From assembly GCA_963921935.1 (NCBI GenBank), contig OY998176.1:95549415-95613414 (forward strand): a stretch of 64,000 nt of DNA. Reading direction: 5' to 3'. Source of the DNA: Galeruca laticollis. Lineage: Eukaryota; Arthropoda; Insecta; Coleoptera; Chrysomelidae. This document shows, one piece after another, positions 33,722-45,719 of the stretch. The position numbers and the translations under genes were made by a program. Numbering within the stretch: the first letter of the stretch is position 1; each line of letters opens with the position of its first letter. Below the pieces are notes generated by a model. It was not told where the DNA came from. It made no database searches and saw only the letters and a list, made by a program, of their open reading frames with translations.

Positions 33722-35341
33722 GCACGGGCACAAAAAGTCAAAGTAGAATATTTTAAAAGTAAATTGAAGGGACAGCAATCGTTCTTTACAAAGGCCAAAG
33801 TTGATAGTGAGAATGCTATGAGATCGAGTTATGTAATTGCACTAAAAATTGCAAAGAAATCGAAACCTTTTACTGACGGCGAATTTGTTAAGGAATGTAT
33901 GTTAGATGTGGCTGAGATTTCATTCCCATCTCAGAAACAATCTATTCAAGATATACCCCTGTCCAGAAATACAATTGCTGGCAGAGTAAATGAGTTGGCG
34001 GATAATTTGCATAAGCAACTTAGAGAAAAAGTGAAAGAATTTATTTTTTATTCCATTGCTGTCGATGAAAGTACCGATATCAAAGATACAGCGCAGCTTG
34101 CTGTGTTTATTCGCGGAATCGATAAAAACTTTTTCATAACTGAAGAACTATTGAAATGTGTACCTTTGAAGGATACTACTACAGCTCAAGATATTTACCA
34201 GGCGATGAAACAATTAATTCAAAATAATGAACTTGATTGGGGAAAATTATGCAGTATTACGACTGATGGTGCACCAGCCATGGTTAGAAATAATGCTGGT
34301 GTTGTAACGAAAATACGTAAGAAAATTTCAGATGAAGCTACACCTGAACACGAATTTGTGGGGATCCACTGTATGATTCATCAAGAGTCCTTGGCATCTA
34401 AAATACTTAAAATGGATCATGTCATGAAGCCAATAATTAAAATTATAAACTTCATTCGGAGCAATGGCCTAAATCACCGTCAATTCACACAATTTTTAAA
34501 AGATCTCGATGAAGCACATTCTGATATTATATACTTTACAGAAGTTCGTTGGCTTAGTCGCGGTTCAATGTTAAAGCGATTTTTCGAATTGCGTGAACAT
34601 ATTGTCAATTTTATGGATCAAAAGGGAAAACCAATTAATCATAGCGACGAATGGTGACTTGATTGTTCTTTTCTGGTGGATATTACGGAGCATTTCAATA
34701 ACTTGAACGTTAAGCTTCAAGGCAAAAACATGATTGTCACGCAAATGTACTCAAATATACAGGCGTTTGAGATAAAATTAAAGTTGTTGGAGTCCCAATT
34801 GCGAGATCAAGTACTTCACCACTTTCCTAGTATTCGAGCACGTGGTACGTACAGTGCAGAGAAACTAACAGAGTTTGCTACTCTTCTACTTGATCTTATA
34901 ACGGAGTTTGAAGGTCGTTTCGCAGATTTTCGCGAATTGAACTCCTGTGAATTTCCTTTGTTTAATAATCCATTCACCTTTGAAGTTGCCAAGGCGCCAA
35001 CAAATATGCAAATGGAACTAATAGACTTGCAATGTGAGACTGTTTTAAAAGACAAGTTCAAGGAAGTTGATATTTTGACATTCTACTCAAAATATTTTAA
35101 AAGTCATGGTAACTATCCCAACATGAGCAAACACGCTGCTCGTATTTTATGTATGTTTGGAAGTTCATATATATGTGAACAGATGTTTTCAATAATTAAA
35201 ATCAACCAGTCTAAACACCGTTCGAGACTGACAGATGAACATCTTCAAGCTATTCTGAAAATTAGTACATCTGATTTGACACCAAACATCGACGACATAA
35301 TGAAGCTGAAACGATGTCAAGTATCTGGGTCATCGAAATAG
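33722..35341 (+). pseudogene. hAT transposase (GTF2IRD2/ZBED-like), one stop codon
   Basis: Residues follow the family order. LKGQQSFFTKAK start region; SSYVIALKIAKKSKPFTDGE; FVKECMLDVAE; LSRNTIAGRV. First catalytic Asp region FYSIAVDESTDI; second Asp region SITTDGAPAM; GIHCMIHQESLASK; EVRWLSRGSMLKRFFELR. After an in-frame TGA at ~34,655 the same frame continues with DITEHFNNLNVKLQGK to the C-terminal dimerisation block (SKHAARILCMFGSSYICEQMFS). The TGA is the only break found between 33,764 and 35,341. The N-terminal BED finger is missing: the frame hits a stop at ~33,718. AATAAA at ~35,419 follows the gene. Confidence 0.9.
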
Positions 35342-35508
35342 TTACTATACTAAACTTTTATTTATCTATTGTATAGATATAACTTTTTTCATTTTATGTT
35401 ATTTTATATATTTCGTTGAATAAAGATTTCCGTTATGATATATAAACAAACTTTTTTTAAGCCGGCCCCCCAAGCATGCCTCGAAGAAAAAATGGCACTC
35501 ATGTAAAT

Positions 35509-35525
35509 TGAGTTTGACACCCCTG
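35509..35525 (-). repeat. right terminal inverted repeat of hAT element
   Basis: Read outward-in on the minus strand it is CAGGGGTGTCAAACTCA, a hAT-type terminus. The next 8 bp (ATCTAAAG) are the expected target duplication, but no partner copy is seen on the left. Confidence 0.8.
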
Positions 35526-37053
35526 ATCTAAAGCTAAGTTAATAATATACGATATCGGTTTACACACAAAATTACTTGTTATTTCAAGGATTTCGTTTGA
35601 TATACCATCGAGGCCACTAGCTTTTTTATTCTTCAATTCCCTAATAAGCTCTTCTATTTCGGTGTGGTCTGTTGGCTTCAGAAATACTGAGGCACAGACG
35701 CGTTTCGTGTTGATTTTGATTTCTGGACTTTGAGGAATAGCATGAGCCATTTCTTCACCAATACTAGAGAAATATTGATTAAAGTATTTTGCAATCTGCA
35801 GTTTGTCAGTTATATCAGCACCATTATCAGATTTAATTTTCTTTATTGTCTTGTTTGTATTCGGTTTATTGCAGAACGCCTTAATGACGTTCCACAGATT
35901 TGTTGTAGATGGTTTGTTTTCATAAATCTTTTTTTTGAGGTATTCATGTTTGGTTTTTTTCAATGATGCAGTAAGTTTATTTTTGTAATTATCATAAGCA
36001 GCTTTTTTCTCTAAATTGAAGGGATCTCTTATGGAGAATTGGTGTAATTTGTCTCTTTTATCAATAGAAGTAATAAGGCCGTTGGTAATCCACGGTTTCT
36101 TCTTTTTGAAAGTTTTTTTTTTTTGGAATGAGTAGATTTTTTAAATATTTTATTCAGGGTTTTAATGAAGTTATCAGTAGCAAAATTAACTTCCCTTTCT
36201 CCATAAACAGTTATCCATCTTTCAGTGCTGATTACATCTAACAATTTTCTTTCGTTCAGATAATTTTGGGTCACATTGCACTTTCATGTTTATTTTTCAA
36301 GTTAACTATTTTTACAGCTATGAAGAAGTGATCGGTGATATTTGCAAAAATTACTGCTGGGTAGATATTTTCAAAAATGTCAGTATTATATTTTAAAAAT
36401 ATGTGGTCCAGACAGGCTCTCGAGACAGTAGTTATTCGAGTAGGGTTATTTATCAGGGATCTGAATCCTTCAGTTAACAAGACATTTAGTTAATCTTCCA
36501 CATCTCTATTATCTTGCTCTAATATATTTATATTTAAATCTCCCAAAAAAGAAGTGTAATCGTTGACAGGAATTTTTTTCTCCTCAAAAAAAGTATTTAA
36601 ATTCAAGTTGAATTCCTCGATCCTAGTGCAAGGAGGTCTGTACAAAACAATCGCGTTTATTTTGATATTCTCACACTTCATATTGACTATAACTCCATTA
36701 ACTTCACCAATTTTGATGAATTCATGATATTCATAATAATCATCACGGACGTATATCACAACACCATCATTTTGATTAATTCTATTTCTGTTACATATGA
36801 TTCTATATCCACTTAAGGTTAGTGAGTCTGCATCTTTTACTTCCCAAGTTTCTGTAAGAGCTATGAGGCTAAATGAGTTCAGAACTTCAGATAGATAGAG
36901 TTGCAAATCGTCGAAATGTATGTTTAAGCATCGTTATTATGGAAGCTTGAGAAACAGTCAGAAGTGCCGAAGACTTGTTTAAAATAGTTAATGCCATTTA
37001 TTTCATCTGTAATTATTGGTTCATTGTCGTATTCGAGTATGAATTGATCCATT
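35526..37053 (-). pseudogene. LINE ORF2 (endonuclease + RT start), 3' part lost at hAT
   Basis: Minus strand: Met start region MDQFILEYDNEPIITDEING at ~37,053. Endonuclease motifs LNSFSLIALTETWE, VVIYVRDDYY, NAIVLYRPPC, SFLGDLNINILE, ACLDHIF and ITDHFFIAVK. Linker ENKPSTTNLWNVIKAFCNKP, then the RT start LKNKKASGLDGISNEILE and PISYIINLALDQG. The frame is interrupted near 36,930, 36,485, 36,275 and 36,000. Coding ends exactly at the hAT terminus at 35,525. The architecture fits CR1/Jockey-group LINEs. Confidence 0.82.
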
Positions 37054-37970
37054 TTTTAAAAATAATATAAAAGGAATATAAAAAAAAATATAAATATGAA
37101 CAAAAAACAATACAGTCGAAAAATGGTGAGTGGTAATGTTTATCAAATGGTATAATATTAAGTGTGGTGTAGTAGGTATTCTTGGTGGCATGAAGGTGTT
37201 AGTGGCCTTGTTTATATATAACGCTACGCTATAGTTGTTCAATGATTCAATGTCACTATACTAAGGAAGTGCTGCCCTCGTACTGAACCTAAAAGAAATA
37301 CCTTTAAGGAATGAACGAATGACATCAGAAAGAAAAAAATAATCAACAATGTTGCCATGTCACTAACATTTCTATTGTTCTCATTACAACTGATTCATGT
37401 GTTGAAACGAAATAAACATCTTCATAAAGATTCTTAATTGAAAATATTAGATACGCATTTTGCAAATTTCAAACTAAATTAAAAGGAACGGTCTCTGTGT
37501 ACTTTAGAGATAACAAATTATGATTGATAATTTGATTACATATGGTATACATACATATATAAGAAAATCATGTTCAAAAGGAACAAATCAGAGATATTTC
37601 GATTACTTACTATAGGAAGTTATGGAAAGAATTTTCTTGAAATAAATAAAATCAATATTAGATATACAATAATCTTTATTATAAAAGACTGTATCTTGGA
37701 AACATCTTTATACACGAGAGAGTTTTGTCGCTAGCTATATACCATTCTATTTTAAAAACGATATTTTACAGTGATCATTTTTTGACGTTTCTCAAAACAA
37801 ATAGAAATTTTGAATTTCAGTACTAACTCATATAGGAACGTTGTAGCCAATCAAAACACTGTTATAGTGGGAATAAAATACTTACATTATTCCAGCGACA
37901 ATTACTCAATGTACATTGTTTTTATTGAATGAGAACCACATGAAAGCGTATATATATTTAGTTAACATAC
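37054..37970. other. unannotated stretch
   Basis: The first ~200 bp are probably the LINE's 5' UTR. The remainder is AT-rich without recognised features. Confidence 0.4.
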
Positions 37971-37972
37971 AA

Positions 37973-38310
37973 GGTGGGCTACTCCCATGTTAAATATGAG
38001 GTATAAGTGAGCTCCGCGGTAAAATGGGCTCCGATATACGGAGCCCACTTTACTAAGTCCTAAAAAAAGCTTCAGCTACCTTATATTTATGTCTAGATTG
38101 ATTTGGCATAGTTTTTAGAAGGAGCTAATTTTGGCCGTTTTCGTGAATTTGTATATTTTTGTAGTGCGCGTGTATATTTTTAGATGGCGATATGTTGAAA
38201 ACTTGATATACATTTTATGTTATATTTCTAGGTCAAAGTAGGATCCGATAACTTTGGCACCACTGCAGTTGAGTACCCCATCACTGTAGCGGTCAGAGTG
38301 GGCTCCTTCT
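37973..38310 (+). repeat. array of (G/T)GGGCTCC-type motifs, left set
   Basis: Six irregularly spaced variants: GGTGGGCTAC (37973), AGTGAGCTCC (~38006), AATGGGCTCC (~38023), an inverted copy (CGGAGCCCA, 38039-38047), AGTAGGATCC (~38236) and AGTGGGCTCC (~38298). The last is preceded by TGTAGCGGT. The same combination occurs in reverse orientation at 42.74-42.77 kb. Confidence 0.65.
38025..38047. repeat. perfect 9-bp-stem hairpin
   Basis: TGGGCTCCG, loop ATATA, CGGAGCCCA: two motif copies facing each other. Confidence 0.95.
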
Positions 38311-40180
38311 AGTATTATTCTACTAAATTGTTAAAGATTTACATCATCGGTTATTTCTTGTTACAGTTGAAGTATTATTCAAGAAAATCAAAGCTATGAG
38401 TCTATTTTTAAATATATATTTAGGAATGAGATACGTATACCATGCAAGGGCTTTCAAGTAATTTGACATTTTAAACGATTCGGTAACGGGAGCTTTGGAG
38501 TTGGCTGTTTTTTGTTTTAGATATGAATGCAAATTATAATTACTTTAATTCGTTTAGATAACATAACTTTGTCATTTTGAATCTTGAAAATAATTTTAAT
38601 AAACATATTCTAAACGTTTCAATTACATTGTAGATCTTATTGACTCGAGGTTATAACAATTTTTATTATATTATAAATAGAAAGTGTGAAATTAATAATC
38701 TACTTTTTCGGATTATAATTTTACTGATTTAATAGATAAGTTCTTCTTGAATGTAAAATAGCTGAGTAATCACGATGTTTATTGCATTGCCTTTTTGTTC
38801 CTATTTAGGTTTGAGCTCAATTAGGCAAATATATTTTTGTTTTTTTTTATTATGTTTATAGATTATATCTACCGGCTTTAATTTTATGGCAAGATAGACT
38901 GAATGAATATAACCAAATATTACGTTAATTACATATACAGACTGTTGGACTATACCAAAGAAGAGGGACAATTACCTAAGCTGAAGCCTTCGGATATCCT
39001 AGAAATATTCTAGAAAATAGGACTAAAGGAAATACTCTAGTTTCTCAGACTTTCCTCAGGAACTAAGTAGAAAAAAGGAGGCACAATATATCTCTTAGGT
39101 CTCAGTTAATGTCACCCCAGTAAACATTTATACATACACGATACCAAAAATTATTTAATAAATATATCTAGTTTGCTTCCTAACTGAGCTAGAGTTTTTT
39201 TTCCAATTCTAGCTTTTATTTCTTGTACACATACGATGTAAACATCAAAATCATAAAAAGGTACTTTGAAGATAGGGCGTAGAAAAATCACTATCAATAT
39301 ACAAATAATAATTATTTTTTATTAAATAATAAAGACGAAAGAATCTCGAAAACCATTACACTCAGGCATAGGGAAATGTTAAGAATATATGGTTGAAATC
39401 TGATATAGAATTAAGGCGAAAAAAAAATATTTTGCCATTTAAAAAAACACAGTTATTACTATTATTCATTATCCAAAATTTACGTTAATCATTCTTCACC
39501 CTGTATAAAAAATGAAAAACGTTTTTCTGGGATATTGAGTTACCTTACAAGGACCTTTGTCATAATAAGTTGTTGATAATTATATCAGCAATTTAGGAAG
39601 TCAAAAATATACTGGATGTTTCATTTGGAATAACGTAGTGGACTGCAATATAACTATGAGTATGTATCAAATAAAAAATAATATATTAGGGGTAAACTGT
39701 TTACTTAATAGCCGATAAATGTTTAACACTTTGTTCATAACTATTATAGATGAGAATATTTTTTTATTTCATACTTTTTTCATTAGTCGGGTTTTAGTTT
39801 TTGAATTTTATTTTTATTCCGTATGCGATCACATCCTCTAGTGGGTACTTTCAATATACTTTTTTAATTTTGAAATGTAGAGTCATGGGTTATCTGTTTA
39901 CAGAATACAGCAGGCATCTTTTAAATTTACACACCGACTAAAGTTGTGCAGATTGATTATAAATAATTATTCTCGTAGACTGACAAGAAGTGTGAATATT
40001 AAAACAATCGTTAATATTCATAAAATTTAAAAATGGAAACTCAATTGACATAAAACATAAAATTGGTAGTTTTGACAAAAGTTTGATACCGTATTATTTT
40101 CATAAATGATTTAAATTGTCTAATTTCATAAAAGACATTGTTTCTTAGCACTGGACAATGTCTCAGTAACACGGAAACAT
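38311..40180. other. unannotated AT-rich stretch
   Basis: No recognised coding or repeat. Confidence 0.4.
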
Positions 40181-40189
40181 CTGGTTCTG

Positions 40190-40943
40190 AATATTTACCA
40201 CCCAAGGAAAGTTTTTTTCCAATAATTCAAACAGAGAAAACAATCTTTTTGACTCATCAGAGCGTATCACGGTCCCACAAAATAAGGTGCCGTTGACAAG
40301 CTATGCCGTTTTACAAAACTCTTCCTTGGATTTCCACTACAATTCCAAAAATGAAATAGTGACACGTGATTTAACACTGGGAGATTCTACGTTTCAAAAA
40401 AATAATGATTCACATTTAGAACAGATGTCGTTTTCATTTGAACTTGATACAGTATGCTCTTTCATATCCGAATATAATTCATCACTTAAACAAGTAAAAC
40501 ATACAACATTGGATAGTTCAACAGAAAAAACCAAACCTATTGGTTCTGATGTTCAAGAATTGCCTAGAATATCTAAGAAAAAGCGACGACCACATGATTC
40601 CCCATATTGTCTACAAGATGTTCAGAATTTTGGAAGGCATTTGATGCGTCATCATTCCAATGAATTTGATGTTCAAAGTTTTTTATCTTTACACAAGGGT
40701 TCAAAACATCAAACGAAAACACGCCTTCGATCAAATTCGACGTCATTGAGATTTTGTAACGATGTAATTCCGATTAGCGAAAACAAGCGAAGCAATGTGA
40801 ACCGTAGTATTTCTTGTAAATTTTGCAAAGGATATTATGCCAATAAGTCTTTAAGGCGGCACGTAAAAATATGTCCTTCGAATCCTGATTCCAAAAAACC
40901 TTTAAGATCACAAAGCGAAGGTGAAACGGTTATGCCTAAATGA
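40190..40943 (+). CDS. C2H2-type zinc-finger protein fragment, unknown role
   Basis: The frame is open from ~40,190 (after a TGA) to the TGA at 40,943; no ATG near the 5' end, so it may be an exon or a decayed start. A basic stretch SKKKRRPH precedes a first finger-like unit (YCLQDVQNFGRHLMRHHSNE), then FLSLHKGSK, and a canonical second unit SCKFCKGYYANKSLRRHVKICP (C-x2-C-x12-H-x4-C). This pairing (YC...RHL-RHH...ILSL... then C-C-GF-----L-RH---C) is seen in uncharacterised invertebrate proteins. From memory some of those continue into a recombinase-like part; I infer but cannot confirm that link. It sits between two opposed motif arrays. Confidence 0.5.
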
Positions 40944-41299
40944 TCCTCTAAGACTGAGCGGAGTACTAAACACGCTGACAGGTGATGTAATTCTCTTATT
41001 GCTAAAATAGACCTAACAATCTGTACGTTAAGCCGTTAAACTTGGAATGTAGCGGTTTATCGAAAGTACTATTACGTTTTGGTAAGCCTTTTTATTATTA
41101 ATATTTTGCAGGGCTGTTAATCCTTACCCATTCGGCATTAGTTTTAGACTGATTTTCGACCCAAAAATATAGATAGTTATAAGGTTAGTGAAAAAATATT
41201 TGGAATGAAATTCTCAGTAGTTCTTATTTTTTGCTATTTTCTGCAAAACTATTTCATACAGTGTGAGACAAAAAATAAAGGACGGTAAATATTCCGAAA
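40944..41299. other. unannotated; possible decayed continuation of zinc-finger gene
   Basis: Frames after 40,943 contain VLNTLTGDVI and IDLTICTLSR, broken by stops, which could be degraded downstream coding sequence. Weak. Confidence 0.2.
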
Positions 41300-42120
41300 T
41301 TGCAATTTTATTATAAATGATCCTATACTTAGAAATTTCGTAGGTATATTTCTGCATTTTTGTGTTATTACTATTGGTTTTGGTACTTGTTGAATTTTTC
41401 AGTTTTTGATATATACATTTTTAAAGTTAGTGCCCATCAGGATTTTATTTGCGTCAAAAATTACCGTGTAATACAAAATAGATAATATACTTAATTTCTT
41501 GTATATTATACAACTGTATATATAAATAGAAAGAGGCATATATTTAAAGAATATTTTTAAAATAACATGCTAAACACGTACAGTGGCTTTTTAATTTTTT
41601 TATACTATATAAGTGATATTCAATAGCTATGTGTAAAGCAATTTTGCAGGGTTTTTCATTTACGATTTTAGCCACCAATTCTTAAATGTTTTATTTTTTG
41701 ACACAGGAGCTATTGAGAACTTATTTATTTCACTGTTGATCACTCGTACAGAGAAAACAATTTTAAAAAGCATTTAATTAATTAAATAATGGATTTGAAC
41801 CACTGAATATCACTACAAAAAAAATCCTCTGTTATGTGTTTAGCATGTTAATTTAAAAATACCCATTAATAACTTACCTAGTCAATATATTTAAGAACAC
41901 TCTGTATAAATAAGCATATTTTTATATTATTGTGCGATCTACAATAACTGCATCTAAAATATATTTTCTATATTGTATTACACTGGGAATTATCATAACA
42001 GAATCTTAATTATTCAGGACCTTAAAGATGTATATTTCAAAAACTGATCATAGGAAAATCTTTCAACACTTTCATTGAGTACTGAAACTAGTAACAAAAA
42101 CTTACAGACATTAACCAGAA
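41300..42120. repeat. old long palindrome (foldback), centre ~41.72 kb
   Basis: The arms match as reverse complements with many indels. Best blocks: AACATGCTAAACAC (41,567) against GTGTTTAGCATGTT (~41,838); GTGTAATAC (~41,464) against GTATTACAC (~41,976); CAGTTTTTGATATATACAT (~41,400) against ATGTATATTTCAAAAACTG (~42,028). The outer limits are approximate. Confidence 0.65.
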
Positions 42121-42660
42121 TTAAGCTGAGCCTATCAGCAATTTAAGTAACTGCATCCAGTACAAATGTATATCAAGTTTTCAAAGAAAGATACCAGTCG
42201 CCACTTTTCATAAAAATTGCAGGTTCCTTAATCGAATCAACTATTAATACAACATAAATTAGGTGTGCATAAAATGGGAGGGAGAAGGTAGCATATTCTT
42301 GTAAATGCATCAGTCAAAAATGTAAATGTATATTTCCATAAAAATATATAATATAAGCTCGACTATTGAGCTTATTTTTGTCAACAGGTTTTATATGATA
42401 TGCAAATATGCTAATTTATAGGTATTATTACGTATTCACTCTTTCATGTTATAAACAATCTCAGTTTCTTTAATATATAAGTCAATTGTTTGTAATTTAT
42501 AATTTTTATTTCTCATAGTTGTTGTTTAAAATTAACAATTTCAGTCTCAGATAAAAATTTCTTACGAAGAACGCCGATTGCAATCGTTTTATACAATGTC
42601 AATACCGAACTGACAATTATTCTTTTGATTATATGTATTAACTGGCCGATAGTATATGTG
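42121..42660. other. unannotated AT-rich stretch
   Basis: Nothing recognised. Confidence 0.4.
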
Positions 42661-42670
42661 GCACCGCCGC

Positions 42671-42862
42671 AAGGAGTCCATATTACCTGAAATGTATCAT
42701 ATACGGAGCCTACCTTGCTTTTGAAATATGGAAATATACACCAACGGAGCCTATTGTAACCGCTACATATAACGGATCCCACTACGACGTCAACTTATAT
42801 AGTGGTATACATGAAATATACGCTAGGAGCCCAAATTGGACTACAGATATAACGGAGTTCAC
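42671..42862 (-). repeat. array of GGCTCC-type motifs, right set (inverted)
   Basis: Six variants, read on plus as AAGGAGTCC, ACGGAGCCTAC, ACGGAGCCTATTG, ACGGATCCCAC, TAGGAGCCCA and ACGGAGTTCAC. Orientation is opposite to the 38 kb set. The unit GGAGCCTATTGTAACCGCTACA pattern mirrors TGTAGCGGT...GGGCTCC at 38,285 with the same internal spacing. Confidence 0.65.
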
Positions 42863-42876
42863 ATTAGCCTGCAACA

Positions 42877-42877
<1 letters not shown>

Positions 42878-42956
<79 letters not shown>
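42878..42956. repeat. (AT)n microsatellite, ~80 bp
   Basis: Uninterrupted alternating AT between the motif array and the RTE-like fragment. Confidence 0.95.
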
Positions 42957-42962
<6 letters not shown>

Positions 42963-42984
42963 GTTTCGTAGATTAAACAAGGGC

Positions 42985-43650
42985 TTTCGACTGTATCAAT
43001 CAATCGAGAAAAGGCGTCCATGCCCAGAATCTAAAAATCGTACAGAATCTTCATGAACAGCAAGTGGCATCTATCAAACTGGAAAAGTCCGAAATAAACA
43101 CCGTACCTAAAAGGTGTGGAGCCAGACAATGATGTCTACTTAGCCCCATGCTCTTTAGTATGTATTCAGAAGTTATTCCCTAAAACTCTCCGGACGAGGC
43201 AGAAGACGGTTTGAAAGTCAATGGGAAACTAATAAACCAGTTAAGATATGCCGATGACACGGTGATAATCGAAGACAGTCCTGAAGGACTGCCACGCCTG
43301 ATCGACAGGATATCGAGTTCCGGTGACGAAATGGGACTGAGTATTATTATTTCAATTAAAGATCATACAAATTAGTAGCAATCAGAACAACTACTTCCAC
43401 GTAAATATATACGGTTTACCAATAGAGCAAGTCACAAAATTTAAATACCTAGGAAGTTGGATCCTGAGATAGAAATCAGATGCCGCATAGAGCAAGCTAG
43501 AGCCAATTTTATTAAAATGCGGTACCTGTTAACCGACAGGACACTCAATTTAGACATAAGATTCAACTTCGTTAGATGTTATGTATATCCCACGTTATTG
43601 TATGGACTCGCGGCCTGGACGCTAAAAGTCAGTTTCCGAACTCCCTTATG
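42985..43650 (+). pseudogene. RTE-like LINE RT fragment
   Basis: Plus-strand frames: QNLQNLHEQQVASIKLEKSE, then CGARQ-CLLSPMLFSMYSEVI (motif B region, one stop), GLKVNGKLINQLRYADDTVI (intact YADD), and after a frame change IEIRCRIEQARANFIKMRYL with YVYPTLLYGLAAWTLK. Start and end are missing; it is bracketed by two (AT)n tracts. Confidence 0.82.
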
Positions 43651-43930
43651 ATATGTTGACATACTGCTGTAATTTATCACAGTCGCCGAGTGACGCCAGT
43701 ATAACCCCACACAACCAATTTCACCAAAAAAGCAGAACACAAACTGTCCACAACCTGTAAATGTCAAACCAAATAAGTTAGTCTATATATACAATAATTT
43801 TTTATTCATATAAAATGTCAATTTTTTAATCACCGAAAAATACGAACATGTGAACCGATAATTATGGAATTGTGTCTGTTGCCTCGAGGCACCGAGTGGA
43901 TACTATAGAAAAATTTTCAACTTCCTCGCC

Positions 43931-43931
<1 letters not shown>

Positions 43932-43979
<48 letters not shown>
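43932..43979. repeat. (TA)n microsatellite
   Basis: ~48 bp of alternating TA directly before the candidate LTR start. Confidence 0.92.
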
Positions 43980-43983
<4 letters not shown>

Positions 43984-45610
43984 CTGGTTTAAAATGAGCA
44001 CCTTGAATCTATTTTTTTGAATGCATTGACGTTGTGACGGAACTAATAAGGCTGCTGATATTCGGATTAACGTTTAGAATAAAATTTATACTGTCCGTAA
44101 TATTATTTGGCTTATCGATATATTTCAGACCAACTTCAATCATAATGTTGGATGGAGAAATTGATTTGATACCATTTAATTACTTAATTTTGTATCCGAA
44201 TGATAGTGTCTTTTCATTTTTGGGTTATGTGTAGTTCAGCCATTACAAACTTAATAGAATTATAAAAAAATACTTACTTTCAATTTTTAACAATTTTTAT
44301 TTATAATGATTATCAACGTGAAGTACTGAGAAATATACAAATACTTGGTAAATGTACAAGATGACCTTACTAGTGTTTTAATATGACATTAAGTTGAGAA
44401 TTCTATAATATGTAATATCAAAAGTTTAGGAACTGTCACATAGGAGAGAATTAGTTGGTTATATATCACAGTGACATAGATGTCAAAAAAGTCTATGGAA
44501 ATGAATAATGCAACAATTCGAAAGAGAAGCAGAAATCACAGAACTTTATATTTATTGTGTCAGGAAATATATGAATTTTGTTGTTGAGTAAATAAAGCTA
44601 TTATTTAGGAATTAGAAAATAGGAATAGAGGATAGTTTATGTAAAAGAATAATAATAATTTGGTAGAAAGAACAATTTAAAAGGACACAAACACAATTTA
44701 AAAAAAATTAACATTAGAATCAGCACACATATGATTATGGCATAGCAACAAAAAACAATGGGAGTTTTTGTTGATAAAGAAAATGAAGTAGGTATGACAT
44801 ATTGGAGAAATAATAAGAAATTTTAGATAAAAAACTATCAAAATTGTATAAAAGAGTCCTGGATGAACAGTAGAAGCGGCAAATAAAAATATATAAGAAG
44901 GAATACTATAAAGAAGCTATATATGAAAATATATAAAATAACAATTATTGGAGTCCCGGCATTTCTGTATGGTGTGGTTTTGAGAGACAGCACTTCAAGA
45001 AGGAGTATTAGTGGGGTTGTGAGGACCAGGTTAGTTTTTTTTTGTCTTTGTTGGTACCAACATTTATGTTAAAGATATAAAACAGATCTGATAAAAGTAA
45101 TTACAAAAACATTAGTACTTACGCATTTCTATTTAACGTTTATAAATTTCTACTTCTCAACTTTTATATTAGCATAAGACATTCCATCACTTTGTTTCTT
45201 TGTTCAAATTTATAATACATATTTTCTGACCAATACAAACTAATTCATATTAAATATTATTGAAATCATTGTTTTCTTAAATATCATTTCAACGGATACG
45301 AATTGACATCTGTTATTACTGTGAGATCTGGAATCGACTATTCTAATGAGAAATTTTAACCATAGGCGCACCAAATAATATAAAAAAAAATTTAAAATTG
45401 TTTGAATGAATAAAAGATAAAATATTGAAGATAAAGTGTAAAAATAACTGGGACCCAAAAAGTAGATAGAGTATCTCATTCTCTCCGCATAAATAAATAC
45501 ATAAAATTTTTCATTTTCTTTTAATGAGCTAGCCACACTAAAATTTAATAAATCAAAATAGTATTACAATAATATTAAAAATTCCTCTTGTACACACAAG
45601 TATAACAATA
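43978..45610 (+). repeat. candidate 5' LTR (~1.6 kb)
   Basis: The end is fixed by the primer site at 45,611. The start is inferred from the 18-bp word repeated right after the polypurine tract at 48,171. The rest of the 3' LTR is not recognisable, so the left limit is tentative. Confidence 0.45.
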
Positions 45611-45628
45611 TGGCGAGCCAACGTGGGG
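45611..45628 (+). promoter_or_regulatory. degenerate tRNA-Lys primer-binding site
   Basis: TGGCGAGCCAACGTGGGGTG differs from the site at 4,057 by few changes near its 5' half and its end. Confidence 0.65.
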
Positions 45629-45719
45629 TGGTATAAATATAGGGTTATTCACAATTATAGGGTGATTATTGTAAGGAGTCTTTTCTGAATATTTCAATCA
45701 TCAAATCACGACATACATC

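Noticed and set aside
42782..43021. Ile-Tyr repeat ORF on the minus strand
   Set aside because: Translation of an (AT)n tract with unrelated flanks.
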